Positions 1-7,862 are shown, counted from the stretch's first letter. The stretch is DNA of 16,953 nucleotides from Dehalococcoidales bacterium (GCA_028712845.1 JAQTPO010000020.1:1-16953), one strand, 5' to 3'. Numbers and translations are program-made. The notes: generated by a model from the sequence alone, not told the origin.

Positions 1-1
1 C

Positions 2-130
2 TTCGCCTTAGCTTATTCATTTCTTAAGATGGAACGGAGGCAGTCAATTATACTTGGAGCAATTATGGCTTTCTTTACCGCTCCCTGGTTACTACCTATC
101 GTGCCGTATTTAATGGGATGGGTAGTATGA
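2..130 (+). CDS. C-terminal end of a membrane protein (truncated by window edge)
   Basis: A reading frame is open from the first bases of the window to a TGA at 128-130, giving 42 residues and no upstream stop. The last half is strongly hydrophobic (isoleucine/leucine-rich with PWLLPIVPYLMGW at the end), as expected for a final transmembrane helix followed by a very short tail. An ATG at 29 could start a 33-residue peptide, but I see no Shine-Dalgarno before it, and the frame stays open upstream, so the tail of a longer protein is more likely. The next gene starts 38 bases downstream on the same strand, so the two may be co-transcribed. Family not recognised. Confidence 0.45.
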   Translation, partial: FALAYSFLKMERRQSIILGAIMAFFTAPWLLPIVPYLMGWVV

Positions 131-168
131 AAAATGCCTTTTCTAATTCCGAATGGGGAAAGTGAAAA

Positions 169-1557
169 ATGAAAAATCTGATTATTATCTGTGCCATATT
201 TTTGATTGTTCTTATACCATTGTCTCTGGTTGGGTGTCATCAAAGTACACCCGATGTTGTAGAACTTATTGCTATATTTTTAGCGGAGCCAGGCGCTCCT
301 CTACCGATTGGCACTTGGGGTGCGCCAGATGGATTAATAAATCCACATCCTGACCAGATACAAAGGGTTTTTAATCCAGGAGACAAGATGTATTTTGGTA
401 TGAGAATAAGTAGCAAGATTGAAGAGCAAGTGACTTTTTCCAGGTTCACCTATTTTAACAAGGAGACCGGGGAAGAGATAGACGTAGGTTCATCAAGTGA
501 TTTGATGGAGGTGTGGGAATCAGGTCAAGTAGGCCTTTTAGCCTTCAATAATCCGTGGTTAGTTCCTGATGAGCCGGGAGAATATCAGGTGAGACTTTAC
601 CTCGACGATGCAATGATAGCTTCAGCAAGGTTTGAGGTCTCGCCCAGAGTTACCAGAGAAGCAGTAGTGTTAGTGAAAGCACAGGATAAAGACGGGGGTT
701 TTGACCAGATATCAGGATTCATCATTAGTACCGATGGCAAAATCCTCACTTTCTATCCGGGTGCTCCCGAAATTGTACGCTGGGAAGTTGTTCTCAGCGA
801 TGGGCGGTCTTTCGAGGCTTCCATTTTCAAGACTCACGAGGTATGGGGTTTTACATGTCTTAAAATAGAGGCACAGGATTTAACTCCACTTCAATTGGCT
901 GACTACCACAAACTGCAACCACCGGCAAATGACTCCGAAAATTACGAGCTGTACCCTTACACAATGCGCGAAGGGCTGACTCTATACGCCGCAGGATACG
1001 ACATGAAACAACACATAGAGATGGAAGTTGAAGTTCTGGACCCGCATCTCAGGCTTCCCCTGAACCCTGTGAGATACCCGGAGAGAACCTTTCCTGTGGT
1101 CAAGCTGGATACAGGTGGGGTACCTGTGATAGCAGGTGGACCGGTGGTCATCCCATCGGGGCAAGTGATCGGACAGGTAGTGGCATTTAACAAGGAAACC
1201 GATGAATGCTTCATGGTTACCATTAACCTCATCGAAGACCAGCTTTTCGAAAGCTATACATCTGGTACGATAATTCGAGAATATCCAAGGGAAATTGTGA
1301 AGGCGGCCTTCGAGGATATACAAGATGGAATAACAGAGATAGGCCGCGAGCGAGGACAGGGCATCAGGATGGAGATAGGCTACAACTATGAACTTATTCA
1401 CCTAGGCTTCATAAATGAGGCTGACCCGGAAATTGTAGAGATGGCAAAGGCGATAGTTGATAGCCAAGTACCATGCTTACGATTACTTGTGATGGAAAAT
1501 ATTGTCCCATTGCCTGCTGATATAATTCCTCTGCCGGTTCCACAAAACGGGGATTAG
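169..1557 (+). CDS. Lipoprotein with Ig-like N-domain and inactive HtrA/trypsin-like domain (pseudoprotease)
   Basis: This 462-aa protein has a lipoprotein signal peptide with lipobox LVGC (Cys23), so it should be anchored outside the cytoplasmic membrane. Residues about 60-158 look like a beta-sandwich (a GEYQVRLYLDD strand pattern). Residues about 165-345 follow the HtrA/DegP protease core: SGFIISTDGKILT (182-194), LSDGRSFEA (209-217), CLKI near 230, and a GGP-x-x-x-x-SGQVIGQVVAFN stretch (323-341). Where HtrA has TNNHVV this protein has TFYPGA (His to Pro197). Where it has the catalytic Asp before LAVLKI it has Gly227. Where it has GNSGGP it has VIAGGP (Ser to Ala322). All three triad positions are therefore missing. 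The last 100 residues are unassigned and end in a Pro-rich tail. A GGGG run about 10 bases before the ATG is the ribosome site. Fold assignment by eye; reasonably sure it is a lipoprotein, moderately sure of the protease fold. Confidence 0.7.
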   Translation: MKNLIIICAIFLIVLIPLSLVGCHQSTPDVVELIAIFLAEPGAPLPIGTWGAPDGLINPHPDQIQRVFNPGDKMYFGMRISSKIEEQVTFSRFTYFNKETGEEIDVGSSSDLMEVWESGQVGLLAFNNPWLVPDEPGEYQVRLYLDDAMIASARFEVSPRVTREAVVLVKAQDKDGGFDQISGFIISTDGKILTFYPGAPEIVRWEVVLSDGRSFEASIFKTHEVWGFTCLKIEAQDLTPLQLADYHKLQPPANDSENYELYPYTMREGLTLYAAGYDMKQHIEMEVEVLDPHLRLPLNPVRYPERTFPVVKLDTGGVPVIAGGPVVIPSGQVIGQVVAFNKETDECFMVTINLIEDQLFESYTSGTIIREYPREIVKAAFEDIQDGITEIGRERGQGIRMEIGYNYELIHLGFINEADPEIVEMAKAIVDSQVPCLRLLVMENIVPLPADIIPLPVPQNGD

Positions 1558-1672
1558 AATGTCATACTAACTTAAATCATGATAGTCAGAGTGCTTTTTT
1601 AGGATGCTGAACCCGATATCTTAGCCTATTTCCGAGAGCTTTTGGTATTGTTAAAATGATGAAGTCCTTAAT

Positions 1673-2002
1673 ATGAAAAATTTATTTACTTGTAAATTTC
1701 TTAATATTTTCCTGTTATTATCACTTTTGATATTCGGCTTGGTAAACAGTTCCTGTAACTCAATACCAGTCAATATAGTAGCCCATATTGATTGGGTTGA
1801 TTTTATTAAATTTAACGATATTACATATATTCGAGAAAATCAGAGTGTTCTATTAGGCAATGAAAACCTGTCCTATTATACCGGAGTGAAATTCTATGTA
1901 ACCGACCTAGCGCCGGTGGAAAAAGCAATTCACGACGGCATACTGAGCGTCCCATCCTATGTCGAGATCATTAAGGTGAAAGAATTAGCAAAACCCATTT
2001 AA
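1673..2002 (+). CDS. Short secreted or lipoprotein-like protein of unknown function
   Basis: A 109-aa protein with a long hydrophobic N-terminal segment (residues about 9-24) ending in NSSC (Cys28), a marginal lipobox. The mature part begins near a WVDFIKFNDITY stretch (37-48), which resembles small Gram-positive-type lipoprotein domains with a D-W-V-D-F-I-x-x-N-G-I-x-Y pattern whose function is unknown. The later YVEIIKVKE (about 96-104) would be the last strand of such a domain. No clear Shine-Dalgarno precedes the ATG. Base composition is visibly more AT-rich than in the genes on either side, especially over the first 200 bases, which may mean a different origin or just the signal peptide. 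It lies between two lipoprotein genes on the same strand. Function not known. Confidence 0.6.
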   Translation: MKNLFTCKFLNIFLLLSLLIFGLVNSSCNSIPVNIVAHIDWVDFIKFNDITYIRENQSVLLGNENLSYYTGVKFYVTDLAPVEKAIHDGILSVPSYVEIIKVKELAKPI

Positions 2003-2058
2003 ATGAGAGATTTGGGGGCGATGCTTTTAATAATGAACATTAACATGAGGCTGATAAC

Positions 2059-3306
2059 ATGAAGAAATTATTGATTTTTATTTTGGTTGGAGTAATCCTC
2101 TTAACTTTGATGGGTTGCGGACAAACACCGTTAGACCGGAACACATCGCCGGACGTGAACAAAACAGATATGGAGAAGCTGACCGAGGGGAATAATACCT
2201 TCGCTCTGGACCTGTACCAGACACTTAAAGAAAATAACGGAAATGTTTTCTATTCACCGTATAGTATTTCTTCAGCACTGGCTATGACATACGCCGGCGC
2301 CCGCGGTGAGACGGAAAAGCAGATGGCCGATACCCTCCATTTCACCCTTGCTCAAGAGCGGTTGCACCCTGCGTTCAATAGCGTGTCTCTTGCACTTGCC
2401 AGTCGCGGGCAGGAAACAGAAATTCAAGACAAAAAAGGCTTCATATTAAAGAACGTCAATGCCCTGTGGAGTCAGAAGAACTACAAGTTTTTGCCCGCTT
2501 TTCTTGACATTCTAGCTGAAAACTATGGTGCCGGCATTAGACCGCTCGATTTTGTTCGTGCGCCGGAGGATTCCCGCCTGACAATCAATAACTGGGTCAG
2601 CGAACAGACGGAAAACCGTATCAATGACCTGCTTCCGCAGGGTTCTATAACACCCTTAACCCGGCTGGTCCTTACCAATGCCATCTATTTCAAAGCAAAC
2701 TGGTTCTACCAGTTCAGTGAAAAAATGACCGGTGATGGGCAATTCAATCTGCTGAATAGCAGCAAGGTAACCGTGCCGATGATGAAACAGACAGAGCATT
2801 TTAATTACACGGATGGTATTGGATACCAGGTTGTAGAACTACCATATCGTGGTCAAAAGCTGTCAATGATAGTTTTATTACCAAACCGCGGTCAGTTCTC
2901 AGCATTTGAAAATTCCTTGGACTATTCCAAGCTCCAGAAAATAATCGGAAATCTTCAAAGCAAGCGGGTCGTTTTAACGATGCCGAAATTTGAATTTACC
3001 TCTGAGTATAAACTTGGACAAGTACTTGCCGAAATGGGTATGCCTATTGCATTTTCAGGTAATGCGGATTTCTCCGGGATGACTGAGGAAGAAGAACTGT
3101 GTATAGATGAAGTCATTCATAAAGCGTTTGTAGCCGTTGATGAAAATGGGACGGAGGCTGCCGCCGCCACAGCGGTGATGATGGTCGGAGCCGCACCCGG
3201 GGAACCTGTGGAATTTACAATGGATAGACCATTTATTTTTCTTATCAGGGATATTGAAACCGATACGATACTGTTTATCGGGAGAGTGCTGAATCCGTTA
3301 GAGTAG
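2059..3306 (+). CDS. Lipid-anchored serpin (serine protease inhibitor family I4)
   Basis: A 415-aa protein with lipoprotein signal MKKLLIFIL... and lipobox LMGC (Cys20), then a short linker and a full serpin domain (about 40-415). Serpin landmarks visible are NVFYSPYSISSALAMTYAGARGET (62-85), LTNAIYFKANW (205-215), MIVLLPN (270-276), VLTMPKFEF (305-313) and the C-terminal RPFIFLIRD...ILFIGRVLNP. The reactive-centre loop follows HKAFVAVDENGTEAAAATAV. The hinge GTEAAAAT (364-371) has the small residues needed for strand insertion, so it should be inhibitory rather than a non-inhibitory relative. Counting from Gly364 as P15 gives P1 = Ala378, which would favour elastase- or subtilisin-like targets; the loop is about two residues longer than in antitrypsin, so P1 is approximate. 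Membrane anchoring would place it at the outer face, guarding surface proteins. Very confident in family. Confidence 0.95.
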   Translation: MKKLLIFILVGVILLTLMGCGQTPLDRNTSPDVNKTDMEKLTEGNNTFALDLYQTLKENNGNVFYSPYSISSALAMTYAGARGETEKQMADTLHFTLAQERLHPAFNSVSLALASRGQETEIQDKKGFILKNVNALWSQKNYKFLPAFLDILAENYGAGIRPLDFVRAPEDSRLTINNWVSEQTENRINDLLPQGSITPLTRLVLTNAIYFKANWFYQFSEKMTGDGQFNLLNSSKVTVPMMKQTEHFNYTDGIGYQVVELPYRGQKLSMIVLLPNRGQFSAFENSLDYSKLQKIIGNLQSKRVVLTMPKFEFTSEYKLGQVLAEMGMPIAFSGNADFSGMTEEEELCIDEVIHKAFVAVDENGTEAAAATAVMMVGAAPGEPVEFTMDRPFIFLIRDIETDTILFIGRVLNPLE

Positions 3307-3366
3307 TGAGAAAATTGCAAAATACAATTGCTATCTAAAGTCGATATGAATAGGGGGCAAGTAGAG

Positions 3367-3942
3367 ATGAAGGTTAGCATCATTCAGATTGCGTTGGGAT
3401 TGGTAATTCTCGTGGCAATGACTCTCTCGATTGCATTGGATTCCACCGGTTTTTCCATTCGCGTCGGTGAACCCGGTAGCTGGCAAACAATTTTCAACCC
3501 GGATACCAGGGAAGTCGTTGCCACTATTCTTGCGTTTCTGGTGGTGCTATCGGGGTTAGCTATCATTGGAGTTTCGATTGCGCTGCTAATCGCTAAAATC
3601 CGTTCCGAATATGTCGAGCCTGAGTCTGAAATGAACCCTAGAATAAAAAGACTCGTTATCACGCAAATGGGATTAACTTTTCTTGTTGCGGTTAGCGCCT
3701 TTTTGGTCACCATTTGGGGTTTCCCGACATCCTATACTTACCCAACGTCTGGTGATCTTATCCATAGAGTGTTTTTCACTCCTGGGCATCAGTTTGTGTT
3801 AGCACAAACATTAAGTGGCATTACATTTTTGATAGGTCTTGTTTCGTTCGGATGCAGTATATTACAGTTTCGGTCAGTCCGAATATCAAGGGTTAGTGCA
3901 AAATCGGTAATCAGCAATGAAAACGAGGATATCCTGAAGTAG
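3367..3942 (+). CDS. Four-helix integral membrane protein, function unknown
   Basis: The frame is open from a TTG at 3328, but the best start is the ATG at 3367, which has an AGGGGG ribosome site about 10 bases upstream and begins directly with a hydrophobic helix. This gives 191 residues with four predicted membrane segments: about 3-24, 50-76, 96-118 and 142-166. A loop between helices 1 and 2 contains GEPGSWQTIFNP, and the loop after helix 3 contains TSYTYPTSGDLIHRVFFTPGHQF. The tail is Ser/Arg-rich and then acidic. No catalytic motif or known family is recognised. It follows the serpin by 60 bases on the same strand and converges with the deacetylase-family gene 23 bases downstream. Confidence 0.7.
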   Translation: MKVSIIQIALGLVILVAMTLSIALDSTGFSIRVGEPGSWQTIFNPDTREVVATILAFLVVLSGLAIIGVSIALLIAKIRSEYVEPESEMNPRIKRLVITQMGLTFLVAVSAFLVTIWGFPTSYTYPTSGDLIHRVFFTPGHQFVLAQTLSGITFLIGLVSFGCSILQFRSVRISRVSAKSVISNENEDILK

Positions 3943-3965
3943 GCTGGTTGCCTCAGCGTCAGGCT

Positions 3966-5072
3966 TTATTTGAAACATTTCCAATAGTCTTTCAGACAGT
4001 TCTTGACCTCAGAGACCACTTTTATCGTCTCCGGCATGTGGGTGTCGATGCGCAATGAAGATGGGATTAAGGCGGGTTCTTCAAGCGGCACATCGAAGTT
4101 TGCCAAGCCGGCAATCAATGCCATCCATGCGTATGGTAATATTCCCGGATGGTATCCGGAAGCAACCAGGTCAATCACTTTTCCCCCGCAAATATTAGAC
4201 AGCTTTCTGACCTTTTGCCCTATCATCTTGAACCCTGCTATCGTTAGCCCCAGGCTGGTCAATCCGTCATTGAAGTGGGGGTCGGAACCGCCATTGCGAA
4301 TGATGATTTCCGGTTTAAATTCTTTGGTCAGAGGCTCAACAATTTCTTCGAATGCATATTTATATGAGTCGTTGCCGGCGTTGATGGGTAATGGGATATT
4401 GACGGTCTTGCCGATGCCTTCACCGGAACCAATCTCTGAAGCGAAACCCGTGCCCGGGTAGATAGTGTTCGGGTCCTGATGAATATCAATGAAAAGAACC
4501 CGCGGGTCGGAATAGAAATACTCAGCAGTGCCGTTGCCGGCGTGGGCATCGGTATCCAGAACCAGGACTCTTTTCAGGTGATGCCGCTCTATCAGGTAAG
4601 TAGCAGTGAAAGCAACATCATTGTAAATACAAAACCCTTCCCCTGAAGCTGTTTTAGCATGGTGCATTCCGCCGCCGATTGAGACCGCCATTTTGTATTT
4701 TCCTGAGATGACCAGGTTGGCGGCAAGTTTTGCCTGTCCGATGATTAATCTGGCAGCTTCCTCCGCTTTTCCGGGTCTGCCAATCGGCCGGTTATCAAGA
4801 GAGTGGTACTGGAAGAAATCGCCCTCTTCTGCCAGCCCCAGATTAACTGCCCGGTAAAACCGTTTGGTGAAGTTTATGTAGTCACGCTCGCAAATTCTTA
4901 ATAGGTCTTCATCTTTTGCCCAGTCAGCTTTGAGAATCTGATAATTGTTATCAGGTTTCAGCCGTTCGGCAAGAAATTTAGGGAAAATCTGGTAGCGGTC
5001 TCCGCGGAAAGGATGACCGGGCCCGAAATCGTATTCCTTGAGTTCCTCACGATAAAGAATGGCAATCGTCAT
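3966..5072 (-). CDS. Histone deacetylase family protein (zinc amidohydrolase; AcuC/AphA-like)
   Basis: A 368-aa protein of the arginase/deacetylase fold, the usual length for bacterial HDAC-like enzymes. Motifs in order: FGPGHPFRGDR (16-26, canonical GPGHPERPER), GGGMHHA (133-139, the active-site His pair), DTDAHAGNGT (173-182, with zinc ligands Asp175 and His177), GGSDPHFND (261-269, third zinc ligand Asp264) and SGYHPG (305-310, the catalytic Tyr307 of the usual GGY motif). All catalytic and metal residues are therefore present. The family removes acetyl or other acyl groups from lysines or polyamines; the exact substrate here is unknown. The DAHAGNGT form, in place of the common DVHHGNGT, points to a divergent prokaryotic subgroup. 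It is transcribed alone, convergent to the membrane protein, and may use a leaderless transcript (see promoter at 5078-5083). Confidence 0.93.
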   Translation of the reverse strand: MTIAILYREELKEYDFGPGHPFRGDRYQIFPKFLAERLKPDNNYQILKADWAKDEDLLRICERDYINFTKRFYRAVNLGLAEEGDFFQYHSLDNRPIGRPGKAEEAARLIIGQAKLAANLVISGKYKMAVSIGGGMHHAKTASGEGFCIYNDVAFTATYLIERHHLKRVLVLDTDAHAGNGTAEYFYSDPRVLFIDIHQDPNTIYPGTGFASEIGSGEGIGKTVNIPLPINAGNDSYKYAFEEIVEPLTKEFKPEIIIRNGGSDPHFNDGLTSLGLTIAGFKMIGQKVRKLSNICGGKVIDLVASGYHPGILPYAWMALIAGLANFDVPLEEPALIPSSLRIDTHMPETIKVVSEVKNCLKDYWKCFK

Positions 5073-5077
5073 TGAAT

Positions 5078-5083
5078 ATTATA
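5078..5083 (-). promoter_or_regulatory. -10 box for the deacetylase gene, candidate leaderless promoter
   Basis: A perfect TATAAT reads leftward, with only five bases between it and the ATG at 5072. Transcription would then start at or next to the A of the start codon, and no Shine-Dalgarno is present, which fits a leaderless mRNA. A good -35 box is not evident at 16-18 bases spacing. Confidence 0.4.
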
Positions 5084-5196
5084 CTCTTCACCAAAATGGA
5101 AACAGATTTCTTCAAAACTCAATGCCAGTAAATCGGGGCGTCTATCTAATATTTGTACCCTATTCAATACTGGCTGTCAAGAAATGAGCCTGAAAG

Positions 5197-5385
5197 GTAC
5201 CGTTTACTTTTGGGTGTATATGCAAGATAATGAAACGATTCCCCTATTGTCATTCCGTACTTGATGCGGAATCCATATTTATCACTGGATTCCCGCCTTC
5301 GCGGGAATGACACTACTGTGCGAGGTTACTTCGCCTCGATCGCATCGGGGCTTGCGCTGGTAAGACCAACAAAAGTAAATAATAC
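5197..5385. repeat. MITE-like element with imperfect terminal inverted repeats
   Basis: The 349-base gap between the deacetylase gene and the ABC permease has no plausible gene but holds this element. Its left end starts GTACCGTTTACTTTTG (5197-5212). Its right end, CAAAAGTAAATAATAC (5370-5385), is the imperfect reverse complement, with a perfect core of CAAAAGTAAA. Between them lie an inverted pair of 26-27-base arms and small hairpins. The right-end segment recurs near 12085-12117 (about 80 per cent identical over 35 bases by eye), so it is a dispersed repeat. TA bases at both ends would fit a Tc1/mariner-type (IS630) derivative, but that is inference. The rest of the gap (5084-5196 and 5386-5421) shows nothing clear. 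Confidence 0.5.
5249..5311. repeat. Nested inverted repeat with GC-rich hairpin (REP-like)
   Basis: The left arm 5249-5275 begins GTCATTCC and ends GGAATCCA. The right arm 5286-5311 begins TGGATTCCCGC and ends GCGGGAATGAC, so the arms are imperfect reverse complements separated by 10 bases. The right arm itself folds as TCCCGC-CTTC-GCGGGA (5291-5306). A further small stem CGAGG/CCTCG lies at 5321-5338. This is the common style of bacterial intergenic palindromes and could also stop transcription in both directions. Confidence 0.65.
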
Positions 5386-5421
5386 CTAATCCTCCTGAAG
5401 AAAAATTGCAGAGGAACCGGT

Positions 5422-6669
5422 TTATTCGGCGTCTGTTCTGAACCGCAAAATGGCAATCACTCCAAAAACCACCATAAAACCTGCCAGCACCAGCATATTC
5501 GGTACCACGGAATCAAAATCACTGCCAAAGACAAGCAGTTTATTGAAGGCGGTAGTCGCCCAGGCGTGGGGAGTGATTTTGGAGATAAGTTGCATCCATT
5601 TCGGGGTGATAAAGAGGGGCCACCAGCATCCGCCGAGCGGCGCCAGAATGAGTGATGTCAGCACACCGATGGAACTGGCGCTTTTTTCTGTTTTGACAAA
5701 GGTCGCCAGCATCACTCCGAAAGCGGATGCCATTAAAGTCATTAAAATTGAGATGAGAATGACAGCCAGCGGCGAAATTCCGAGGTCCATCTTGAAACCC
5801 AGAATGCCGACTGCCCAGAAGATGACAATCTGGATTAAACCTTTAGCCACAGTCCCCCCGTAAACACCGCCGAGAATAGCAGTCTTGGTTGCCGAACTTG
5901 ACAACAATCGTTCTAATGTATGGTTTTGGCGCTCTTTCACTAATTGCGCAGCTGAAAAAGCCGCAGTGAAGAAGACGAACATCACCAGATAACCCGGAAT
6001 AACAAAATTGGCAGGGTTTTCAGCCTTAACCTCACCGATCTCTCTGGTAGAAAATGAAATCATCGAGGGTGTGGTAGTGTCGCTTCCCTGTCCGGTAAGC
6101 TGGGAACGGATTATTTGCGTCAGGTCGCCTGATGAGCCCGGTGCCATCAGTTCTTTCTCCATAAGCAGACCGATGACGGTGTCATTCACCACCTGCCGGG
6201 TGCCTATCTGGGAAGCAATGCTCCGGGCTATGCCTTGCAGAGCAGCTGTTACCTGAGTGTTATTGGGATTGTAGAGCACCTCCAGTTCGGTGCCGTAACC
6301 CATCGATATTGCTTCTGTAAAATCTTCCGGGAAGGCTACGAAGCCGTCTAACTTCTTGTTTTCAACATCCTGTTTTGCTTGCTCATAGTCCTTGAGCCAG
6401 ACAATTTGCGGCTCACCGGGTTTGAGCGCAGACTTGTCCTTTGTTTCCATCGCCGAAATAAGCTGGTAACTGATACCGCCGGCGGGCTCACGGGTAGCGA
6501 GATTAATCACCAATCTCTGGTCTTCGCCCATTACTCCGGTCATTACAAGGTTGAACAGAACTACGAAAAGGAACGGGAACAGGATAGCAAAAAACAGCGC
6601 TGTACGGTCGGCGGTAAAGAGCTTCAAGTCCTTGACCATCAGAAACCAGGCATTACGTAATTGTTTCAT
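5422..6669 (-). CDS. ABC-2 type exporter permease, second subunit
   Basis: A 415-aa membrane protein of the ABC-2 type 3 family. It has one N-terminal helix (about 24-46), a large extracytoplasmic region (about 50-225) and a C-terminal bundle of about five helices. The linker VKERQNHTLERLLSSSATKTAILGG is the usual coupling-type stretch (E-R-x-x-x-T-L-E-R-L-L) after the second helix. The family exports lipophilic compounds, antibiotics or lipids with a dedicated ATPase. Its ATG lies four bases after the stop of the upstream permease gene, with an AGGAA ribosome site inside that gene's end, so the two are translationally close and probably form a heterodimeric pore. It is the last gene of the leftward operon. 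Confidence 0.88.
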   Translation of the reverse strand: MKQLRNAWFLMVKDLKLFTADRTALFFAILFPFLFVVLFNLVMTGVMGEDQRLVINLATREPAGGISYQLISAMETKDKSALKPGEPQIVWLKDYEQAKQDVENKKLDGFVAFPEDFTEAISMGYGTELEVLYNPNNTQVTAALQGIARSIASQIGTRQVVNDTVIGLLMEKELMAPGSSGDLTQIIRSQLTGQGSDTTTPSMISFSTREIGEVKAENPANFVIPGYLVMFVFFTAAFSAAQLVKERQNHTLERLLSSSATKTAILGGVYGGTVAKGLIQIVIFWAVGILGFKMDLGISPLAVILISILMTLMASAFGVMLATFVKTEKSASSIGVLTSLILAPLGGCWWPLFITPKWMQLISKITPHAWATTAFNKLLVFGSDFDSVVPNMLVLAGFMVVFGVIAILRFRTDAE

Positions 6670-6673
6670 AGCG

Positions 6674-7855
6674 CTATTTTCCTTGCGGGAGGGCTTTGAA
6701 TAAAAGACGGCTCACGATTAAACCGACCACAGTGACGCCAACCATTACCGCTATTTCTAAACCCAGAGTATCGATATGACCGCCTTCGACAACCAGTGTC
6801 TTGAAAGCGTCGTTTGCATAACCGTTCACTGATAATTTGCTCACCGTGTAGAGAACGGTGCCTTTGGAAATGGTGAAGAATGTGCCGCCGAGCATCGTCA
6901 TTGTCATCGTGAAAAAGACGCCTATCCACGTGGCGGAGTCCTGTGTGCGGGCGACTGAGGCGATGATAAGCCCGATGGCGCTGCAAGCCGTTGCGAAGAG
7001 GAGGGCAATCAGGAGACATTCGAGGAAAGAGAGCGGCGTGAAAATCTGGAAGACCGCATAGGACAAAACCAGAAGGATAAATGTCTGAACAAATCCCCGG
7101 AAGACACTCGCCAGAAATTTGCCGAAGAAAAGCTCGCTGATGGTAAGGTGAGTGGTGAGCAGACGCTCCAGTGTGCCTTTACGGCGCTCATCTACGATTG
7201 CGGCGGCGCTGATACTGATGGCAAAGAGCACATACATGGTGATGATGCCGGGCAAGAACTGGTTTACCATATTGGGTTTACTGCCGACTGCCACTTCTTT
7301 AACCCCAACGAGCGGGTACATCCGTTCCCTGTCCAGGAATTGCAATGTAGTAATCGTTATTTTCTCAGGGGCGATATCCTTGCCCGCAAGCGCCTGACTC
7401 ACCTGTCCACGTACGCTGAAGTCATGATTGAGTTCACTGACAATGCCGCGGATAATGCTGGCGACAATCTGACCTTCCTGTCCGCCATTGCCTCTCTGCG
7501 TAATAGTGAGTTCCACCGGTTCTCCCACGCTTAATTTACCGGAGAAATCGGCCGGAATCAGAAATACGATATTCAGGTCGGAGCGGTCCAGTTTACCTTC
7601 GGCATCGGTGCGGGTGAGGAGTTCAATATCCAGGTTATCCTGCTTCCCGATGTCATCCAGCAATTGTCTGGCATAAATGCCGTTCGTGTCTTCATTGACG
7701 ATATAAGCAGTGCCGTGAAAGAGTTCCTGTCCGCCGAAAGCCCCGTATATCAGGGCAAAAGTAACCACAGGGAGCAGCAAGCTGAAAGACAAATCAGCTT
7801 TGTCTTGCAGGTACGTCCGGACTTCGCGCAGGGCGACGATCAGGGTTCTTTTCAT
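6674..7855 (-). CDS. ABC-2 type exporter permease, first subunit
   Basis: A 393-aa membrane protein with the same plan as its downstream partner: an N-terminal helix (about 22-41), a large outside domain (about 45-210), then helices beginning at PGIITMYVLFAISISAAAIV and the linker VDERRKGTLERLLTTHLTISELFFGK. That linker (E-R-x-K-G-T-L-E-R-L-L) is the hallmark of this permease family. It begins seven bases after the stop of the ATPase gene, and the next permease starts four bases after its own stop. The ATPase-permease-permease order matches linearmycin-resistance-like (LnrLMN) and related exporters; the substrate cannot be read from the sequence. Confidence 0.88.
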   Translation of the reverse strand: MKRTLIVALREVRTYLQDKADLSFSLLLPVVTFALIYGAFGGQELFHGTAYIVNEDTNGIYARQLLDDIGKQDNLDIELLTRTDAEGKLDRSDLNIVFLIPADFSGKLSVGEPVELTITQRGNGGQEGQIVASIIRGIVSELNHDFSVRGQVSQALAGKDIAPEKITITTLQFLDRERMYPLVGVKEVAVGSKPNMVNQFLPGIITMYVLFAISISAAAIVDERRKGTLERLLTTHLTISELFFGKFLASVFRGFVQTFILLVLSYAVFQIFTPLSFLECLLIALLFATACSAIGLIIASVARTQDSATWIGVFFTMTMTMLGGTFFTISKGTVLYTVSKLSVNGYANDAFKTLVVEGGHIDTLGLEIAVMVGVTVVGLIVSRLLFKALPQGK

Positions 7856-7862
7856 ATTCCGA

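Noticed and set aside
13..243. 76-aa reading frame on the - strand at the left edge
   Set aside because: It overlaps the start of the lipoprotein gene and an opposite frame that looks like a membrane protein tail. No ribosome site, and the composition looks like a shadow.
3950..3970. GCCT/AGGC stem followed by TTTATTT between convergent genes, possible terminator
   Set aside because: Only four base pairs with a seven-base loop and an interrupted T-run; too weak to call.
5124..5174. GCCAGTA ... TACTGGC inverted repeat upstream of the deacetylase gene
   Set aside because: Seven-base arms 37 bases apart with no promoter context; chance is likely.
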